From contig NC_134710.1 of the NCBI RefSeq assembly GCF_043290135.1, positions 283,431,276-283,495,275 of the forward strand: a DNA stretch of 64,000 nucleotides, in the 5' to 3' direction. Below, piece after piece: positions 1 to 10,698 of the stretch. The notes beneath the pieces are model-generated. The model did not search any database, was not told where the DNA came from, and saw nothing but the letters and a program-made list of their open reading frames with translations. Both the position numbers and the translations under genes were made by a program. The stretch is from Rhipicephalus microplus (taxonomy: Eukaryota > Arthropoda > Arachnida > Ixodida > Ixodidae). Position 1 is the first letter of the stretch. Each line of letters starts with the position of its first letter.

Positions 1-89
1 ATTTCTTGTCGTGCGTCATGTCACTAGTTGCAGGAATCGTTCTGTGTAGCCTTCTAGTGATGTCAATGTAAAGAAACGAACAGATGAAG

Positions 90-3022
90 CGAATCATGTC
101 ACGTCTTTTGCTATCGCAGTGACGTTTTGGTTCTTCTTGAGGGGCTTCTGTGTTGCACGGAGCAATTTCACGGTATTGCGCGGCACGAGTCGAACTCTTT
201 TGGTAGGGAAGTACTGGTCGAAGACTGGGGATGCAGGTCGCCCATACACTAGGAATAAAATGCTGTAGCCGGTAGATATTTGTGTGGCGGTATTATATGC
301 GAAGGTGATAAACGCTAAAGTATTGTCCCAGTTTTTTTTCTCGGACGTAGGCACATGAATATCATGTCAAAAAGCGTTCGGTGAAAGCGCTCAGGAAGGC
401 CGTTCGTCTGCGGGCGGAACGTAGCAGTAGTTTTATGCGTTGTTTTACAGGCCCGTAGCACTTCTTCGAGGACGTGTTATACGAAGGCTTTGCGCTGGTC
501 ACTCAGAAGAAGGCGTAGAGCTCCATGGCGCTAGACGATGGACTGCTAAAAGAATTTGGTGACTTCTGTAGCCGTACCGGATCTCCACGTATCTTGTAAA
601 ATGATCGACTGCAGTGACAATGACCATTAGACAGCAACAGCAAGAGACTATACAAGTCAATTCCGACAAATTCAAAAGGAGTTGTTAGACATAGAAGAGG
701 CTGCAGGAAACCGGTGGCGCGGATCACTTACGGTGCTGACATGACGCACACAAGCCTACGTAGTTGGCTACCGACGTAGACAATCCACGCAAAAAAGAGC
801 GGGTTCTGATGTGGTCGTAGGTCTTGCGAAAACCTAGATGACCAGCAGCAATGTCATCCTGACATGCTTCTAAAACTCGAAGACGAAGGCAGCAGGGAAG
901 GACTGGCACTTACTTGTTTCCCGTGGGATGATAAATATAGCGTTCGAGCACACCGTCGTCGAGGCGAAATTGTCAAAGCTGGCGTCTGGAGTGGCTGTAG
1001 GGTGGTTTAGTAATGCCGTCATTGTAGTCAATGAAAGTTCGACAGTGCTGAAGTTAACAGAAACTGGATTGCAAAGAAGGTTGAATTCGGTCCAGTGAGG
1101 TTATCGACAGGTGTCGTGAGGCAGGCAGGATGTCGGAACTCCCAGGATGCGATGCGAAGGGGGTCTTGTCGAGAGAAAGTGAAGTGGGCATCGGGACAGC
1201 GCGTCGGCATCATGATAACATTTGCCAGACTTATATGTGATGGTAAAGTAATATTCTTGTAAGTGCAGCACCAAACGCCCTGGATGTCCTGACATATTCT
1301 GCATCGAAGACAGCCAACACAGTGCGTGATGGTCTGGGACGATAGTGAAGTGCCGACCGTAAAGGTACGGGCAAAATTTCTGTATCCACCAGATAATAGC
1401 CAGGCACTCTTCTTCCGTGATCGTGTAGTACTCCACTGTCGACAGAGTCCGACTGGCGTGTATACTACAAGCTGCTCTTTAGAGGCGGAATCATGCTGCG
1501 AATTACAGCTCCGATACGTACCTTGATTGATAATTGATTGATTGATTGATTGATTGATATGTGGGATTTAATGTCCCAAAACCACCATATGATTATGAAA
1601 GATGTCGTAGTGCAGGGCTCCTGAAATTGCTCCGATACCTTGCGTGCTTGCGCCAGTGTGGAGGATAGTAGGCGCTCTCTCGTCAAAGTGGCGAAGCACT
1701 AGTCCGGAAGTAGGGCGTCCTTTAAGGAATTTAATTGTGAACTCGCAGTCATCAGACTAAGCAAAAGGAGCACCCCCGACTAATAGCTTATTTAGGGGAG
1801 CCGCTATTGTAGCGAAGATGTGTATAAAGCGAAGAAAATAGGATGCCAGGCCAAAACTGCGCAACGTCTTTTGGGTGGAAGGCTGAGGAAACTGCAATAC
1901 AGCGACTATCTTGTGAGGATCTAGCCGGACCCTGTCTTTTGAAACGTGGGTCCAAGGACTTTTATACTTTTGCTGGCAAACATGCACTTTTTGGTATTTA
2001 TCTGAAGGCCAGCGTTCAAAAGGCACTGAAGTACTTCGTTTAATCATTGAAGGTGTTGGGTAAAAGTAGATGAAAATACAATAGCATCTAAATAACAAAG
2101 GCAGGTCTTCGATTTTAAAGCCACGGAGAACAGTATCTATCATGCACTCAAAGTTTGTATCTATCACGCGCTTAAATGTTGACTAAGTATTGCGCTGGCC
2201 AAATAACATTCCATTAAATTAGTAGAGTCGATCCGGCGTAGCAAAGGCGGTTTTTTCTTTGTCAGCCTCATTCATGGGGATTTTCCTATACGTCGATCGT
2301 AGATCAAGGCTGGAAAAATATTTCGCTCCTTGTAGTGTGTCCAAGGCGTCATCTATTCGAGGCATAGAATATACATCCTTGTGTCTGATCCTATTTAGCG
2401 CACGATAATCAACGCAGAAACGAACCAAACCGTGTTTTTTTTTTCAATGAGACGACTGGAGAAGCCCAGGAACTAGAAGATGGCCATATCATCTTGCGTG
2501 ATAGCATATCGTCAACTTGTTCTTCAAGAGTTTCCTTTCCGATTGCGGGACACGACAAGGCCGACGGCGCATGACACCAGAAGCATTCGTTTTAATGCGG
2601 TGTATACAGCCACGGGAGTCTGGCTAAGTGTCACGGCACAGCTATCGAAGCAGGCCTTATGCTTAGCTAAACGCTGCGGACTGGTCAGGTGGTAGATTTG
2701 AACCAATGATTGCGCGGAATAAAAAGAACTCGCATCTGACGGGGGCAGTCACGATGAAGACGAGCAAAGTGCTGTGATGGAGGTCAGTGGAGAGGCGTCT
2801 ATTGTCACTAGTCACATTCTGGGGTAATATCAATGATTTTGCACTTGTGTTGCAAATGGGCAGAAGAGCGCGGCCATGGAACAACCGAAGCAGACAGGAG
2901 GTGACAGGAATTCCACGAGAAGTGCAGCGAGGAGCAGGGTCAACGAGGTCGTCACCATCGGCTACTTGGCTAGATGCAACAGCTGTCACTAGTTCATGAC
3001 CAAGGAGCAAAACAGTCTTCAA
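90..3022 (-). mobile_element. Ty3/gypsy retrotransposon relic A
   Basis: Remains of a Ty3/gypsy pol gene read on the minus strand. In coding order from the right: a protease-to-RT linker (2663-3022, with a RALLPICNTSAKSLILPQN stretch), the RT start (2430-2560, SSSWASPVV), the RT palm (2219-2428, FCVDYRALN then FSSLDLRSTYRKIP), the RT-RNase H connection (1757-2167), RNase H (1101-1436, PDHHALCWL and [14 protein letters not shown] end), the integrase zinc-binding part (724-909, HLGFRKTYDHI then CASCQ) and the integrase C-terminal part (94-354, FAYNTATQ). Order and spacing fit one element, but frames shift and stop many times, including a T-run slip near 2435. No LTRs were found. It is a dead copy that extends to or beyond the window edge. 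A Ruka-type SINE sits inside it at 1518-1628. Confidence 0.88.
1518..1628 (-). mobile_element. Ruka-type SINE, 5'-truncated
   Basis: The SINE 3' end (GATTGATATGTGGGATTTAA and CCACCATATGATTATG on the plus strand) lies inside gypsy relic A. It is flanked by a perfect 10-bp target duplication GCTCCGATAC at 1508-1517 and 1629-1638. Only about 110 bp is present and the tRNA-like head is missing. Confidence 0.85.
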
Positions 3023-4002
3023 TATATATAAGTGGTCGTATGGTTTTTCAGCTTTATGTTTCCTATTCTATCGCTGTTTGCCAAAGTGCTGAACAATACA
3101 GCTTGTGCTCACTACAGCTGCCCACTCTGCATTTTTCTTTACGTTGATTCAGGATTATGACCACCATCTTTTTTATTTGTCAGCCTAAGTTACAGGATGA
3201 ATATTATGGTAGGCCTTTCTAAGGCCGTGGTTGGCCTGCACGTTTGTCTGTATTGTACCTTCAACACTAGACAATACTTCGGAGTGTCTTTAGCTGTTAG
3301 GGCATAGTAAAGATATGTTTCAATATATTGTACACTCGCATGCAAGCCAAGTTAGGTGTATGAACCGAATATTCTCTCGCGCGCATGTGTATGTGTGTGT
3401 CTGTGTGGGTGCATGTGTTTGTGTGTGCGCATGTGTTTGGATGTTAGAAGAAAGCGCGAAGGTTCTGAGAAATGCTCTTCTCTGGCTTGAGTATATCTTA
3501 GCACACGCATGAAGAGTAACGCTGTAATATTCTTTAACCTGGCCCATCAGACCTTGAATCTGTGTTTGGCTTTTTTCATTAAAACAAAACTTTGCCTACT
3601 GAAAATTATTGTAGTGATCGACTCTGGCGAAATCTGTTCTAGCGGGTACAAGTGTGACCATCAATTAGGCATTATTACCATCGCCGAGGCAACCTATAAC
3701 ACTCGCGGCCGAGATTTCTGCCCCAAATTACACAGAGCGCCAAAACCTTCTGATACACCGCGACACGTTTTTCCGTACATTGCCATTATTCATTGCAAAA
3801 GCGCTCAGGAATAATATTGTGATAGTAGCAGCACTTACGTTTTAAATCATCTCAGCACGAAGCAACGAGAAAAAAAATATGTTGAGCAAGTGGCAGGGCG
3901 CGGGGGTGTTGGACCAAATATTTTGGAGAGAAGGTTTGAACCCCCCCCTTGGCTACGCCACTGGTTGTGGTGATATACAGCTGGCCCGAACTTCGCAGAG
4001 TC
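3023..4002. other. no gene seen
   Basis: AT-rich sequence with only short ORFs. 3382-3437 is an alternating purine-pyrimidine TG-rich microsatellite. Around 3890-3963 there is a stretch ending in a run of C and GGCTACGCCACTGG that looks repeat-derived, but I cannot name the family. Confidence 0.4.
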
Positions 4003-4190
4003 AAATTGCGACCGCAGTGGCCGCATTTCTATGACGGGGAAAGTGCGAGAGGCACGCGTGTACGCTTATATTAAGGTGCATGTTAACCAATACCAGTGGG
4101 TGTGAATTTCCAGAGGCCTCCACTACGGTGTCTCTTGTAATCACATCGTGGATTCGGGACGTGAGACCTGAACAGTCAAGTGAAATCTCA
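4003..4190 (+). mobile_element. old tRNA-derived SINE body
   Basis: Diverged SINE body on the plus strand: GCATTTCTATGACGGGG, then AAGGTGCATGTTAACC, TCCACTACGGTGTCTCTTG and TTCGGGACGTGAGA appear in the same order as the Ruka-type copies elsewhere in the window. The tRNA head is not recognisable. The many substitutions mark it as an old copy. Confidence 0.6.
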
Positions 4191-5501
4191 ACAGTTAACT
4201 TTATTCTTCTATGTACGCAGTATGCGGCCTCTTTAGGGCTGAAAAAAGAAATGAAATGTACAATAACCAGCTCCAGAAGACGTAGACGTTTTGCAAACTC
4301 TGGCATTGCTCATGCGGCCTTCATCTGCGTGATTCAATTATCAGCTTGTTTTATTTTAGTACACTTATATAGGCGAAGAAATGCGACCACCCGTAATTTT
4401 TTTAATGTGCCACTCGATCCCGCTTCACTATTTTGACGCCGTCACAATCTGCCGAGTGCATATCGGACGATTTTTGTACAAGATGGACATCGCCGTATGT
4501 TTCGATAGCCCTGATATGCATAAAGTTGAATAGTCTCGTTCAATTATTGCAATCGGAGCATGTGCAACCTGTTTTCGTAACCTTCTGAAATGAAAAATAA
4601 ATGTATTTTATATGAATTTTTAATACATGAAGGGTATGCTTGTAGTATTCTTTTTCATCGGGGTTTGTTTCGCGTTCAAAAGGTTCACAGGAAATTTAAA
4701 GTGCGGCGCCGTGGCAACCTGTTATTTCTGTCTGCAGTATCTGTTGCCTGTCGGTTGATTTCAACGCTTACAGTGGAACTTACGTTGTCGAAGGGATAGT
4801 TTCATCTTGGCTGTGTTATTTTAGTTCATAAAGAAGAAGTACTATCAACAGCAAAAGTTTGCGGGACAATGAATCTACTACAAATTGTAAAATTCTGCTA
4901 TGTCCTGCAGTGCCTAATGCTTGCCATCAAGCAGTTCTGATTCTTCTCAATGCTTAGTGCAGTATAAAAAATAATTTATTTTGAAATTATAATCCCAGGC
5001 AAAGCGGGAATTTAGCTTTATCGAATATTTCGCGTCCCGCAAACTTCTGGTGTTGATAGTACAGGGGTCAAATTTAAGCTTTTAAGAAACTGCAATATTG
5101 TATTTTTGTACACACACGAAAAATGTCGTCTAAGCTGGCTTCACTGCGTGTACTGCTTAATACAGGAGAAAACTTCTGCTTGAAACTTACAGCCTTGTAC
5201 TTGATAGTGTACGTACCTTACTGCATGATGCATCCAATGTCTAGAAACAATCCAATGACAGCCAGTAGCGCCGTTAAACGAGGGAGGCCGCAGTATTCAT
5301 CTGGTAGCTTTTCACGGTCTTTTATAGATGTCACTACGGGAACCGCAAGAAATGGGTGAGATAATTTTCGCAAGACATGGAGGAAGGAAAAAATTGTCAC
5401 GAAAAATCCGTGCAGGGTGGAGGTTCAGCTCGATGACAAAGGCATCATTTTTTTTTCTTTTTTGCCTCCGTTGGGCCGCGGTGCTCATCCTTCTCGTTTA
5501 T
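4191..5501. other. no gene seen
   Basis: Low-complexity-poor, AT-rich sequence. AATAAA occurs near 4595. A minus-strand 60-codon ORF at 5218-5400 ends in a hydrophobic stretch (TALLAVIGLFLDIGCIM) next to an AAG/GTACGT donor-like site, but I have no family match and do not call it a gene. Confidence 0.35.
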
Positions 5502-5820
5502 CTTTTAGATGCGGAGCATCTTATACTCGCGCCTTGTAGTGCGCCGTCCGCGCCGTCCGCGCCGTCCGCACCGCTTCTCGAACATTCGACAGCTGACGCG
5601 CGCGCATGCGCCGTCGCGCCGTCGCCCACTCTTCCACCATCTGTGCATCCCTTCCTCCTCTACACACCGCGCGCGCTTCACTCCTCCACCATCTGTGCAC
5701 CCTTCCTCCTCTACACACCGCGTTCGACATCTACAATTCTCCTGATTCTCCAGTGGACGCGCATGTGGCGTCGCGCTTCGAGAACATTCAACAGCTGACA
5801 GTGCATGCGCCGTCGTGCTG

Positions 5821-5858
5821 TATATATACTCAAGGTCGGCGCTCGCTCGCTCAGTTGC
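5821..5858 (+). promoter_or_regulatory. TATA box plus initiator in repeat copy 1
   Basis: TATATATA at 5821-5828 is followed by TCAGTT at 5851-5856. The A of the initiator lies 32 bases after the first T of the TATA box, which is the standard RNA polymerase II spacing in arthropods. Copy 2 keeps the same spacing. Activity is inferred, not shown. Confidence 0.55.
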
Positions 5859-5908
5859 CGCTCGTCGGTTGGTTTGTACGGCGCGTCGACGTCCAAGGTC
5901 GCGGTGAA

Positions 5909-6049
5909 ATGAATTCTAACGAATCCACAAACACAATGATCGACGTCCCTTCGACCAGCGCCGCCCTTTCGCATACGTGTGTACGTGTTCACACATTTAA
6001 CACCCCCTCCTACAACCACGTTAACCAATTTAGCCATCGACCCAAGTAA
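5909..6049 (+). CDS. 46-codon ORF downstream of the repeat promoter, copy 1
   Basis: First ATG about 56 bases after the predicted start site. The product begins MNSNESTNTMIDVPSTS and ends NQFSHRPK. Copy 2 (31130-31270) has the same length with one synonymous and one Thr-to-Ser change, so the frame is kept. The stop TAA lies inside CCAAGTAAGT, which also fits a 5' splice donor, so this may be a first exon rather than a complete protein. No domain is recognised. Confidence 0.35.
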   Translation: MNSNESTNTMIDVPSTSAALSHTCVRVHTFNTPSYNHVNQFSHRPK

Positions 6050-6403
6050 GTCGCAATTTAACACCCCATTTCACAACCACGTTAACCAATTTAGCCATCG
6101 ACCCAAGTAAGTCGCACTTTAACACCCCGTTAACCAATTATATGGTCCGCATCCTCCTCAGTGTTCCCCCGAGGGAAGCTGCGGGCAATTTTTTTCCCTC
6201 TCTCCTCTCTCTCGGTTTGGCAGAACAAGCGCCGTTCGTTCGCGACGTGCGTGCGTGTGGTGCGTGTGGCGTGTTCTGTGTGCGCTTCGCGGCATGCGTT
6301 GCCGTGAAGATGGCTACTCCCGCGGCTACCTGAAGTCAGACGAAAGCTTAAGGAGAGGTCTTTCGCTGCCATCAACTAAGGGTATGCTGTGCGGCATTAA
6401 GAG

Positions 6404-6756
6404 TGTAGCGGCCGGGAATGTCGGCTGCCGGAGGCAGCGAGAAAGGAGACGTGAAGCTGGTTTGGAGTTGCAGGGCAAGACTGTTTATTTCCACTCCGTG
6501 CGAGTGACGAGAGCTCCCCTCGACGAGGGAGAGAAGGAGGCACCCCCGCGTTCTTCTACAAGAAAGAGGAAAAGGGGGCCCCCGAGCGAGCAGACGTAGC
6601 ATGCCGCCGGTGCTAATCCCCGGAGCCGGCCCCGACAACACGTTGTTCCCCGAACACGGAGGAGGAGGCGATGGCGCCGCGAGTAGGCGCGCTGTCGACG
6701 GCCGGCTGCAGACGGGATAGAAAAGAATGCGGTGGTGCTGAGCAGCTTCCGCTACA
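6404..6756 (-). repeat. 3' LTR of element B
   Basis: Starts TGTAGCGG and ends CCGCTACA, a perfect 8-bp terminal inverted repeat. It matches 10699-11051 along its whole length. TTTATT at 6484-6489 is an AATAAA polyadenylation signal on the coding strand. Confidence 0.95.
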
Positions 6757-6770
6757 AAGGCTCCCCCCCT
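6757..6770 (-). other. polypurine tract of element B
   Basis: The minus strand reads AGGGGGGGAGCCTT immediately upstream of the 3' LTR, the expected place and composition for the plus-strand primer of an LTR element. Confidence 0.75.
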
Positions 6771-9700
6771 AGATTGCGGAGCTTTTAAGGAAGGACAGCA
6801 GTTACGGGCTGAATAGTGAAAGGTCACAGTCCAATGGTTAGCACTGAAATCGTACGTGAGAGGCTGCTTGAATGGAAACCTCAATATGAGCAGGCTTGGC
6901 GCGGTCAACGGCGACGACTTCTCGTTTCCCCCACACGTCGATTGCGATGGTTTTGTTAGTACGTCCCAAAACTTTGAATGGGCCATCGTACGGCGGAGTA
7001 AGGGGCGGCTTCGTTGCGTCGTGTCGCACGAACACATGGGTAGCAGAGTCCATGTCAGGAAAAGTGAAAACTTTCCTGTTTCGGGCGATGCGAGGTGCTG
7101 TTGGCCTGAGTTGCGCGAGCCATGCGCACAGCTTCTCGATGTGATCGGAGGCTGTTGGGGCGGAACGTGTCTGGTCGGAGAAGAATTCTCCCGGGAGGCG
7201 CACTGTTGAGCTGTAGACCATTTCCGCTGCGCTGAAGCCGAGTTCTTCCTACACCGTTGAGCGTAGGCCAAGAAGAACGAGCGGGAGCTTCTCCACCCAG
7301 TGCTGGCGGTCGAGTTTCGCTGCCAGTGCGGCTTTGAGTTGCCGGTGGAAGCGCTCAACCATTCCGTTGCTGGCGGGGTGGTAGGCGGTTGTATGCTGCA
7401 GCTTCGTGCCGAGGAGCGTTGAAAGTGCGGAAAAGAGGTTGCTCTGGAATTGCCGTCCCCGGTCAGTTGTTATGTGGGCGGGGCAGCCAAAGCGGGACAC
7501 CCATGTTTGAATGAAGGCCTGCGCGACGGTCTCAGCTGATATGTCCGCAATTGGTATAGCTTCGGGCCACCGGCTGTACCTGTCGATGCATGTGAGCAGG
7601 TACCTAAATCCTTGGCAGGGCGGTAGTGGTCCCACGAGGTCGAGGTGAACGTGGTCAAACCGCGACTCAGGAGTCCGAAATTCCTGTAGTGCAGCCCGAT
7701 TGTGGCGAGTCACTTTCACTTGCTGACACGTTTCACATGTCCGAGCCCATCGTCGCACGTCCGCGTTGACTCCGGGCCAAACGAAGCGTTGCGTTATCAG
7801 CCGCTGGGTGGCGCGGACACCTAGGTGGCTGATGGAGTGGAAAGTGTTGAATACCACTCGGCGAAAGTTCAGTGAGCCGAAAGGTCGTGGTGCTGCCTGG
7901 GAGGTATCGCAGGTTATCGTGCTCTGGACGTAGGGAAGAGCAACCTCCGAGAGCACGAGTGAAGATCCCCCTCCCTTCAGTCTTGTCAACTCGGGGTCGT
8001 CCCGCTGAGCTGCGGCCATCGCTTCGAAGTCCAGGACTTCTGTGCCGGAAGCGTTGACGCGAGACAAGGCGTCAGCTGCTTCGTTTTCGACCCCGGGAAC
8101 GTGGCGGATGTCTGTAGAAAACTCGGAGATGAATGAGAGCTGACGGATCTCTCGTTCTGAGTAGGAGGAACTGTTGTTTTTGAATACGTAGGTGAGGGGC
8201 TTGTGGTCTGTCAAGATGTAGAACTCACGGCCTTCGAGGAATTAGTGGAAATGCTTAATGGAACAATAGATTGCGAGCATCTCCCTTCCAAAAGTGCTGT
8301 ACCGTGCTTCTGCAGGCTTCAGACGTTTCGAAAAGAAGCCCAGTGGCTTCCACTGGGCGCCCTCCTGTTGCTGCAGCACTGCTCCGACCGATATGGAGGA
8401 AGCGTCCACCATGAGGCGTGTCGGAGCTTCAGGCCGTGGATGAATGAGGAGGGTAGCCGCGGCTAGCTAGTCCTTAGCTTTCTGGAAAGCGTTCTGGTGT
8501 TCGTCAGACCAACAAAATTCTGGTGCCTTTTGGTCGTCTCGGCGCAGCAGGTCAGTCAATGGCTGGAGCACTCAAGCACAAGACGGAATGAAGCGCCGGT
8601 GGAAGTTTAAGAGCCCGAGGAACTCCCTCAGCTTGCGAAAAGATGTTGGAGCTGGAAACTTCTTGACGGATTCCACCCTCGATTCCAATGGCATAATGCC
8701 TTCAGCAGTGATGTGGTGGCCGAGGAAGTTGAGCGCCTCTACTCCAAACACGCACTTTTGAGGTTTCAACACCAGACCGTGCTCATCCAGACGCTGAAAG
8801 AGCTGGCGGAGGTGCTCTTCGTGCTCCGCAGGTGTTCTGCTGGCCACCAAAATGTCATTCAGGTAGACAAAGATGAAAGGAAGACCCTGGGTGACCTCAT
8901 CCATGAACCTTTGAAAGGTCTCTGTGGCATTTTTCAAGCCGTAGGGCATGCGGACAAACTCAAACAGGCCTAACGGAGTTGTTATGGCTGTTTTTGGTAT
9001 GCCCTGCGGTTCGACGGGGATTTGGTGGTATGCCGCTACAAGGTCAATCTTGCTGTATATTTTCGTACCTGCCAGCCGCGCGCTGAAATCGTGAATGTGT
9101 GGCAGAGGATACTGGTCCGGCGTTGTCGATGCATTCAAGGCTCTGTAATCACCACACGGGCGCCAATCGTCGTCCTTAGGCACCATGTGTAGCGGCGATG
9201 AATGGTTGCTAGACGAAGGGCGAACAATTCCCAGCTGCAGCATATGCTCAAACTCCCTGCGTGCAGCTTGAAGCCTTTTGCTGGACAGCCGTCGTGGCCG
9301 GGCGGTGACTGGCGGCCCGGTGGTGACGATGTGGTGAGTCACGTTATGTTTCACCGGCTGTTCCGTGTTGCGGGGCTTGGTGAGCGAGGGGAATTCGGCC
9401 AGGACGTGGTGGTAGGCTGATACTGGCTGGAAGGCGCAGATGCCAGATGAGCAGATATTTGACTCCAAACCACGTACTTTGAGGGATGTGTTGTTATCCT
9501 TGAGGCAACGGTCACGTAGGCTCACATCCAGGTTGAAGTGGCTGAGAAAATCTGCTCCGAGTATGGCGAAATTAACATCCGCCACCACGAAGACTCAGCG
9601 AAACAGGCGCCTGAGTCCGACGTCTATTGTCAGCGAGCGGAAGCCGTACGTAGCGATGGCAGTGTTGTTCATTGCCTGCAGCGACGATGTGTTCTTGCTA

Positions 9701-9797
9701 CGTCGGCGATCCTCGGGGGTTGCCGGGACAATAGAGATTTCGGCTCCCGTGTCGACTAGCAGGCGCGAGTCGCTTACGCGGTCAACTACGAAAAACA

Positions 9798-9832
9798 GGC
9801 GGCTGGGTGGAGGGCCGATGTCGTAAGCCGCC
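9798..9832 (-). other. stem downstream of frameshift site
   Basis: The coding strand has GGCGGCT and AGCCGCC as perfect 7-bp arms (9826-9832 and 9798-9804) starting 19 nt after the slippery heptamer. The spacing is longer than the usual 5-9 nt, so its role in frameshifting is only possible. Confidence 0.35.
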
Positions 9833-9833
9833 G

Positions 9834-10661
9834 TTAACGACTGGCCGGAGCCTTTCCCGGAAACGAGCAAGGTTGAGTGCAGCGGCTAGCAGCCGTGCCG
9901 AAACGACGGTGGTACCAGCAAAGTCCGTCCTGTGTATCTCGTGCATGGCTTCTCTGGGAAGAGCTTGGGTGTCTTGAAGGGGATCGGTTGCGTCGTTGCT
10001 CCTCCTGTTGGGGAGCGCCAGATAGCACAAGTTTCTGCATGGTCTCGGTAAGGTGTTGCAGTTTCTCCTCAAGGCGCAACAGTCGATCTGGTTGCTCATG
10101 TGTTCTTGCAGCAGCTATGGGCGCAAAGGTTGGAGTTGAGTATTCCGTGATGCGATCGGCAAGTTGCGCTAGTTGATCAAGGTACGTCTCATTTGAACCC
10201 GCGAGAACCACGCGCACCGACTGGGGGAGCCGTTGCAGGAAAAGTTCACGAAGAAGTGGGAGCTGGCCGTCCTGACGCGCGTGCACACCGAGTAGTTGCC
10301 GCATACGGTGCAGCAGTTGGGAAGGTCGTTGGTCGCCCAGCTCTTCGCGACACAAGAGCTGCTGCAGTCTGCTTTCTTCAGGCGCCTCGAGGCGGTCCAG
10401 CACCGTCTTTTTGAGGGTGTCATATTCTTCTTGCGTGGGGGGTGAAACCAAAATGTCGTCGATAGCGTCGGCGATTTCGGGGGGCAGGGCTGCGACGACG
10501 TGAAGGTATTTTGTCGACTGCGAGGTGATGTGCCGGAGCTGAAAACGGGCCTCCACTTGGCTGAACCAAACTCTTGGATTTTTCGGCCAAAAATTTGGTA
10601 GCTTCAGTTCTGTGGCGATGACTGCAGGCGTGGAGGCAGCAGCATTGTCGTCGGAGCTCAT
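9834..10661 (-). CDS. gag of element B
   Basis: 275-residue uninterrupted Gag beginning MSSDDNAAASTPAVIATELK, with a capsid-like helical core (PNFWPKNPRVWFSQVEARF, then LREELFLQRLPQSVRVVL-like helices) and a C-terminal zinc-knuckle-like CWYHRRFGTAASRCTQPC. It forms the particle and binds RNA in this family. The ATG at 10661 is 38 bases inside the 5' LTR boundary and follows the PBS. The terminator TAA lies six codons after the GGGAAAG heptamer, so termination yields Gag and slippage yields Gag-Pol. This is the only undamaged ORF of the element. Confidence 0.88.
   Translation of the reverse strand: MSSDDNAAASTPAVIATELKLPNFWPKNPRVWFSQVEARFQLRHITSQSTKYLHVVAALPPEIADAIDDILVSPPTQEEYDTLKKTVLDRLEAPEESRLQQLLCREELGDQRPSQLLHRMRQLLGVHARQDGQLPLLRELFLQRLPQSVRVVLAGSNETYLDQLAQLADRITEYSTPTFAPIAAARTHEQPDRLLRLEEKLQHLTETMQKLVLSGAPQQEEQRRNRSPSRHPSSSQRSHARDTQDGLCWYHRRFGTAASRCTQPCSFPGKAPASR
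9852..9858 (-). promoter_or_regulatory. -1 ribosomal frameshift heptamer G GGA AAG
   Basis: The heptamer is in the exact X XXY YYZ phase: gag codons GGA and AAG start at 9857 and 9854. A -1 slip enters the pol frame (codon start at 9858), which is the frame containing the protease DTG. Gag stops six codons later. Confidence 0.75.
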
Positions 10662-10680
10662 CGCGGCGTGTTCGTTGAAG

Positions 10681-10694
10681 CGTTCGGGTCACCA
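10681..10694 (-). other. primer binding site of element B
   Basis: The coding strand reads TGGTGACCCGAACG four bases inside the 5' LTR, complementary to a tRNA 3' end finishing in CCA. I do not assign the tRNA. Confidence 0.7.
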
Positions 10695-10698
10695 ATTT

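Larger units (their letters stand above)
5502..6197 (+). repeat. hairpin-capped promoter-bearing repeat, copy 1
   Basis: A 696-bp unit nearly identical to 30741-31418. It opens with the palindrome AGATGC-GGA-GCATCT (5507-5521) after CTTTT and closes with CAA followed by seven T (6189-6195). Inside are a GCCGTCCGC 9-mer present three times (once in copy 2), two ~55-bp repeats containing CACCATCTGTGCA, a TATA/initiator pair, a 46-codon ORF and 2.5 copies of a ~63-bp tandem unit, each holding CCAAGTAAGTCGC. Target duplications cannot be resolved because both ends merge into T runs. I do not recognise the family; it behaves as a mobile element because copy 2 interrupts a LINE reading frame. Confidence 0.8.
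6838..9858 (-). pseudogene. pol of element B (protease, RT, RNase H, integrase)
   Basis: Read in the -1 frame after gag. Protease: LVDTGAEISIVP (DTG active site, about 9720-9760). RT: 8572-9588, with [33 protein letters not shown] and YLNDILVAS; the first Asp of the usual YxDD motif is Asn (codon AAT). RNase H: about 8050-8560, broken by TAG/TGA-type stops near 8241, 8466 and 8571, ending [10 protein letters not shown] and EAADALSR. Integrase: 7249-8050 with the H-H-C-C region (CETCQ), [15 protein letters not shown] and [10 protein letters not shown], so all three catalytic acidic residues are present; an in-frame stop near 7249 cuts off the C-terminal part (6838-7221, MVYSSTVRLPGEFF to PAHIEVS). 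Confidence 0.9.

Noticed and set aside
5509..5798. Overlapping Pro/Arg/Ser-rich ORFs in the promoter-bearing repeat
   Set aside because: Several frames and both strands are open at once because of the GC-rich tandem repeats upstream of the TATA box.
5502..6197. Solo LTR
   Set aside because: It has a promoter but lacks TG...CA ends and a target duplication, and both copies end in T7.
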